Source: an uncultured Collinsella sp. (GTDB lineage Bacteria; Actinomycetota; Coriobacteriia; Coriobacteriales; Coriobacteriaceae). From it: a stretch of DNA of 6,134 nucleotides. Shown piece after piece: positions 1 through 6,134 of the stretch. Positions within the stretch are counted from its first letter, which is position 1. Each line of letters opens with the position of its first letter. A program made the translations under genes and the position numbers. Below the pieces are notes generated by a model. It saw only the letters and a program-made list of their open reading frames with translations. It ran no database searches and was not told where the DNA came from. The stretch is taken from the NCBI GenBank assembly GCA_900549245.1, contig URNQ01000114.1, forward strand, positions 1 to 6,134. The letters are read 5' to 3'.

Positions 1-23
1 GGAGGCCACATTAAGTGGCCTCC
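1..23. repeat. Perfect hairpin at the window edge
   Basis: Two 9-nt arms, GGAGGCCAC (1-9) and GTGGCCTCC (15-23), pair perfectly around the loop ATTAA. The shape fits an intrinsic terminator stem. No T-run follows on the plus strand, and the minus-strand continuation lies outside the window, so the direction cannot be decided. It could end a plus-strand gene lying to the left, end a short minus-strand transcript, or be a structural repeat. Confidence 0.6.
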
Positions 24-105
24 GGCTCGTGCGGAACTCGCGACAAACTTAACCCCTGTGCCGCCCGGGCCGGGGATCCGACGTGCTCGTCGGGGCAACG
101 TTACC

Positions 106-140
106 TGCCAAAAAGGGACAGGTATATTTTGGCCGGTTTT
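106..140 (+). repeat. Left copy of inverted repeat flanking the sigma/anti-sigma unit
   Basis: This stretch begins with the 18-nt core TGCCAAAAAGGGACAGGT (106-123) and ends in GGCCGGTTTT (131-140). The same sequence occurs in reverse complement at 1915-1948. The core is identical in both copies, and the rest differs by two substitutions and one inserted T, giving 32 matches in 35 alignment columns by hand. It lies about 100 bp beyond the operon terminator. It may be a dispersed intergenic repeat or the end of a small mobile cassette. Confidence 0.85.
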
Positions 141-243
141 ATCTGGGAAAACGCCGCTCTTCACGGTGATTCGCATCCATTTGCCACGTTCTTCCGAGAA
201 TCAGACAAATAGCGTTCAATCTAACCGTCCATATAACGCAAAA

Positions 244-274
244 TAGACCGCTTCCCCTCTTGGGAAGCGGTCTA
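244..274 (-). terminator. Intrinsic terminator of the sigma/anti-sigma operon
   Basis: A perfect 13-bp stem (244-256 with 262-274, arms built on GACCGCTTCCC and GGGAAGCGGTC) encloses a 5-nt loop. On the minus strand the stem is followed by ATTTTGCG, a short U-run. It starts four bases after the stop codon of the anti-sigma gene, where an operon terminator would be expected. On the plus strand the stem is followed by GACCTTACG, so it is a poor terminator in that direction. Confidence 0.85.
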
Positions 275-278
275 GACC

Positions 279-1355
279 TTACGAATAGACGATAGTAAAG
301 GGTACTTTCGTTTCGGTCTCCCCCGTTGATGTGTACCTCGTGCCCTCAAGGGTTACCGAGACCACTTGATCGACATTGATCAGTTTTGTCGGAACCCAGA
401 TGTTCTCTCCGCTATTGCGCGCATAAGAAAAATATAAGTTGAACGCCCCTGCGTCGTCATCTTCGATAATCTGCTCCGATCCATCCTTGTAGGTAACCGT
501 CAACTTCTTCGTGACTGCGTCAATGCCCAGATCATCGATGTGCGTCTGGATGGAAAACGGGCTGATCTCGAGAGGCGAGTCATCGGAGCGGAGTTCCTTA
601 GTATCGACGTACGCTCCAACGCTAAACTCGGGCGTCGATGCCTCGAACGGCTTCGCATCCTCTCCTTCGCCCTCGGTCCACGAGATATTCCAGGTGACCG
701 CATGTTGAAAACCTCGCTCGCGATCCATAGAAGCAAAGTACATCGTGCCGTTAATGACCGTGTCGCTTGATGTGTCTTTATCAATGGTGCAGCGTGTATC
801 AGCCCATTCCTCGCCGAAGTTCATGCTGGGTGTACTGACGCCCCCTTCTTCTTCACCATAGAGAACAAGTTCGCCAAGCTCTGCCGCCGGCTTGTAGTAG
901 TTAACGCCATTCGGATTGGACAATGTAAACGTCACAGCACCGCAACCGTTCTCGTCGATTGCCATCTCATGAATGTCGAGCGTATAGCCGTTGCCCTCGA
1001 CGGACAGATTGACCTTCTGGACTGCACCCTCCAGGCTTTGGGGCGCGATACCATCACCAAACTCTCTGGTGTAGGTATATTTCGTCCCCGACGAGCCGCC
1101 ATTTGTCCAGGTAACGGACTCTCCGTTGCCATGGTTTCCCCAGGCAGAGGCAAAATAACTGGAATTGACAACAGCGTAGGCGACCCCTCCGGTCGCCAGC
1201 ACTCCGGCAAGACATCCGATTACGGCAACATACAGAGGCTTCGCGTGACCCTTTCGGCGAAGCGGCTCGCCAGCAGCGGCATAAAGAACACGGTCAGCAA
1301 GATCGCTATCGGCTTGGACGGACTCGAAGGCCTGCTTGATCTGGTTGGATTTCAC
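279..1355 (-). CDS. Probable membrane anti-sigma factor (DUF4179-like architecture)
   Basis: This 358-residue protein has a short, charged N-terminus (residues 1-39), one hydrophobic segment (about 40-63) and a long extracytoplasmic part of about 295 residues rich in Thr, Ser, Gly and acidic residues, predicted to be mainly beta strand. By the positive-inside rule the basic stretch PLRRKGHAK before the hydrophobic segment puts the N-terminus in the cytoplasm. This is the layout of sigma-regulator proteins with DUF4179/DUF5643-type outer domains; the family assignment is from memory of the architecture and is not proven. The start is GTG at 1355, supported by an AGAGGAGG ribosome site six bases upstream. 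The gene overlaps the end of the sigma factor gene by 50 bp in another frame, so the two are almost certainly cotranscribed and perhaps translationally coupled. Role (inferred): residues 1-39 bind and silence the partner sigma factor, and the outer domain senses an envelope signal. The outer cysteines C138 and C189 could form a disulfide. No catalytic motif is visible. The alternative is a surface protein merely co-expressed with the sigma factor. Confidence 0.8.
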   Translation of the reverse strand: MKSNQIKQAFESVQADSDLADRVLYAAAGEPLRRKGHAKPLYVAVIGCLAGVLATGGVAYAVVNSSYFASAWGNHGNGESVTWTNGGSSGTKYTYTREFGDGIAPQSLEGAVQKVNLSVEGNGYTLDIHEMAIDENGCGAVTFTLSNPNGVNYYKPAAELGELVLYGEEEGGVSTPSMNFGEEWADTRCTIDKDTSSDTVINGTMYFASMDRERGFQHAVTWNISWTEGEGEDAKPFEASTPEFSVGAYVDTKELRSDDSPLEISPFSIQTHIDDLGIDAVTKKLTVTYKDGSEQIIEDDDAGAFNLYFSYARNSGENIWVPTKLINVDQVVSVTLEGTRYTSTGETETKVPFTIVYS

Positions 1356-1824
1356 GGTCGCCCTCCTCTAGGATGAACTTGAGCTTCGATCTGCCGCGAG
1401 CTAAACGCGTTCGAACGGTCGCGGCTGGCACATGCAGTAACTCGGCAATTTCTGAAGTCGAGAAACCCAGATAGTAATAGAGTACGATAGGAATACGGAA
1501 TCGCTCCGGAAGTCGCATAACGTCTGACAGGACCGCCTTGGTCTCCTCCTGCGCCGTCGAAAGCGAATCGGCCAGATTCTCAATATCCTCCACGCGCCTC
1601 CACGGTTTTCGAAAGAGAGATTTACATTCATTGATCGTGACCCGGATAAGCCATCGACGAAGATGCTCCCAGTTTTCAAATTGCGCGTCGCTTTTGAGCA
1701 ACTTAAGAAAGACGTCTTGAGCGACATCGTCGGCGTCAGCGCGATCACGCAGATACGTCAATGCGATCCGAAACACGACATCCCGGTGGTCTTCGACCGC
1801 CTGTCTAAAAGCTTGTTCTTCCAT
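1306..1824 (-). CDS. ECF-family RNA polymerase sigma factor
   Basis: This 172-residue protein has the two-domain plan and length of an extracytoplasmic-function (group 4) sigma factor. Region 2 (about residues 10-75) includes the hallmark region 2.2 stretch DADDVAQDVFLKLL, followed by the WLIRVTINECKSLFRK stretch typical of regions 2.3-2.4, which recognise the -10 element. After a linker, region 4 (about 98-150) begins LPERFRIPIVLYYYLGFS and continues with the helix-turn-helix SEIAELLHVPAATVRTRLARGRSKL, which recognises the -35 element. There is no region 1.1 or 3. ATG at 1824 is preferred over GTG at 1830 because the sequence GGAGGTGAT sits five bases before that ATG and runs through the GTG. 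The next gene encodes a one-pass membrane protein and starts inside this one, the standard sigma/anti-sigma arrangement. An ECF-type promoter lies about 50 bp upstream, suggesting autoregulation. The exact ECF subgroup cannot be assigned by eye; SigV/SigW/SigM-like is the nearest impression. Confidence 0.95.
   Translation of the reverse strand: MEEQAFRQAVEDHRDVVFRIALTYLRDRADADDVAQDVFLKLLKSDAQFENWEHLRRWLIRVTINECKSLFRKPWRRVEDIENLADSLSTAQEETKAVLSDVMRLPERFRIPIVLYYYLGFSTSEIAELLHVPAATVRTRLARGRSKLKFILEEGDREIQPDQAGLRVRPSR
1362..1369 (-). promoter_or_regulatory. Ribosome binding site of the anti-sigma gene, inside the sigma gene
   Basis: On the minus strand AGAGGAGG stands six bases before the GTG start at 1355. 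It is encoded within the sigma factor gene, where it reads as part of ILEEGD. It decides the GTG start and makes translational coupling between the two genes plausible. Confidence 0.85.
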
Positions 1825-1825
1825 A

Positions 1826-1835
1826 ATCACCTCCC
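1826..1835 (-). promoter_or_regulatory. Ribosome binding site that decides the sigma factor start
   Basis: The minus strand reads GGGAGGTGAT just before TTATG. It is a near-perfect complement to the 3' end of 16S rRNA, with five bases between GGAGG and the ATG at 1824. The GTG at 1830 lies within this site and would have no usable spacing, so it is unlikely to be the start. Confidence 0.88.
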
Positions 1836-1872
1836 GGTGACATTAATGGTTCTCGATGAGGCCCTCACCATA

Positions 1873-1901
1873 GATACGCTCTTGTCGGGCGAAATGTTTC
1901 A
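1873..1901 (-). promoter_or_regulatory. ECF-type promoter for the sigma/anti-sigma operon
   Basis: On the minus strand a -35 box TGAAAC (1901-1896), continuing as ATTT, is followed after 17 bp by CGTATC (1878-1873). This closely resembles the ECF promoter pattern TGAAAC, 16-17 bp, CGTA known for Bacillus SigW-like factors. Transcription would start near 1866, leaving a leader of about 40 nt before the sigma start codon. Because it precedes an ECF sigma gene, autoregulation is the natural reading. I found no equally good housekeeping promoter in this gap; basal expression could also come from rpoC readthrough. Confidence 0.78.
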
Positions 1902-1914
1902 AATTCAAGCATGA

Positions 1915-1948
1915 AAAACCGACCAAATAAACCTGTCCCTTTTTGGCA
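1915..1948 (-). repeat. Right copy of inverted repeat flanking the sigma/anti-sigma unit
   Basis: The plus strand reads ACCTGTCCCTTTTTGGCA at 1931-1948, the exact reverse complement of 106-123. The similarity continues inward to 1915 with two substitutions and a one-base gap. The promoter -35 box starts only 13 bp inside this copy. The two copies therefore enclose the promoter, both genes and the terminator, a span of 1843 bp from outer edge to outer edge. Confidence 0.85.
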
Positions 1949-1990
1949 AGGGATCAACGGAACGCAACAGGTTGAGCATACGCAAGCGAG

Positions 1991-2088
1991 CGGCCCCCAG
2001 AGCGTACAAGGTGGCATGAAAAAGGCAGGGCATTGACCTTTTGGTCATGCCCTGCCTTTTGAATGACAGATTGTAGCTCTGGGGGCCG
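1991..2088. repeat. Large imperfect inverted repeat enclosing the rpoC terminator
   Basis: The left arm CGGCCCCCAGAGCGTACAA (1991-2009) pairs with TTGTAGCTCTGGGGGCCG (2071-2088); the only defect in 18 pairs is an extra G at 2004. Unpaired spacers of about ten bases separate this outer stem from the inner terminator hairpin at 2019-2060. In RNA the whole would form one long interrupted stem. An alternative pairing is also available: GGCATGA (2013-2019) is complementary to TCATGCC (2045-2051), which would compete with the inner stem. Confidence 0.8.
2019..2060 (-). terminator. Probable intrinsic terminator of rpoC
   Basis: The arms AAAAGGCAGGGCATTGACC (2020-2038) and GGTCATGCCCTGCCTTTT (2043-2060) pair with a single bulged T around a four-base loop. 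On the minus strand the stem ends in CCTTTTTC, a good U-run, about 75 nt after the rpoC stop codon. The plus-strand reading also ends in CCTTTTG, so it may work in both directions, although no plus-strand gene is visible to need it. Confidence 0.85.
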
Positions 2089-2105
2089 CGCAGCGACGGA
2101 GGTCG

Positions 2106-2127
2106 CCGCCGTTCGTTAGAACGGCGG
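2106..2127. repeat. Perfect hairpin just after the rpoC stop codon
   Basis: CCGCCGTTC (2106-2114) and GAACGGCGG (2119-2127) form a perfect 9-bp stem with the loop GTTA, six bases beyond the rpoC stop codon. No U-run follows on the minus strand, so it is not a typical terminator. It may stabilise the 3' end of the mRNA or slow polymerase. A smaller stem, GCGAC/GTCGC (2093-2106), lies next to it and shares one base with it. Confidence 0.65.
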
Positions 2128-2133
2128 AACTAA

Positions 2134-6134
<4,001 letters not shown>

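Noticed and set aside
15..212. Small plus-strand open frame (65 codons)
   Set aside because: It begins inside the edge hairpin, runs across the flanking repeat, has no ribosome binding site and gives a composition unlike a real protein.
1..243. tRNA gene, CRISPR array or riboswitch in the left intergenic stretch
   Set aside because: No T-loop GGTTCGA-type sequence, no cloverleaf pairing and no regularly spaced repeats could be found on either strand.
1206..1238. Lipoprotein signal (VIGC before C48) in the anti-sigma protein
   Set aside because: The hydrophobic run continues well past the cysteine and is short before it, so a transmembrane helix fits better than a lipobox.
1828..1830. GTG as the sigma factor start
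   Set aside because: It overlaps the best ribosome binding site; the ATG at 1824 has ideal spacing.
94..1965. Target-site duplication outside the flanking inverted repeats (GGGGCAACG on the left, GGGATCAACG on the right)
   Set aside because: The match needs a gap and does not abut the repeat ends at equal distances, so it is within chance.

Overview
The window looks like chromosomal DNA from a moderately high-GC Gram-positive bacterium. The RpoC fragment has no large insertion in the trigger loop and reads like an actinobacterial or Firmicutes beta-prime subunit. Together with the intergenic style, this suggests a Coriobacteriia-like actinobacterium (Collinsella and relatives). That placement is an inference from remembered family sequences, not a measured result. 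All genes recognised here lie on the minus strand.

Layout from right to left, the direction of transcription. Positions 6134-2134 hold most of rpoC, the beta-prime subunit of RNA polymerase; its 5' end lies beyond the window. The fragment carries the catalytic NADFDGDQM motif, the bridge helix, the second zinc site and the trigger loop. It then continues about 225 residues past the usual end of the protein. That extension contains a helix-hairpin-helix domain that aligns without gaps to the C-terminal DNA-binding domain of the alpha subunit (RpoA), followed by an acidic tail. This is the most surprising feature of the window. Positions 2133-1950 hold three inverted-repeat structures, including the probable rpoC terminator nested inside a larger imperfect inverted repeat.

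Positions 1948-106 form a compact cassette. It contains an ECF-type promoter (TGAAAC, 17 bp, CGTATC), an ECF sigma factor gene (1824-1306), an overlapping gene for a single-pass membrane protein that is probably its anti-sigma factor (1355-279), and an intrinsic terminator (274-244). Inverted copies of a roughly 35-bp repeat bound the whole unit (106-140 and 1915-1948). The model is a signal-responsive pair: the membrane protein holds the sigma factor through its short cytoplasmic N-terminus, an extracellular signal releases it, and the sigma factor activates its own promoter.

Positions 1-243 hold no gene I can support. They contain a hairpin at the very edge (1-23), a small inverted repeat (78-93) and the left copy of the flanking repeat.
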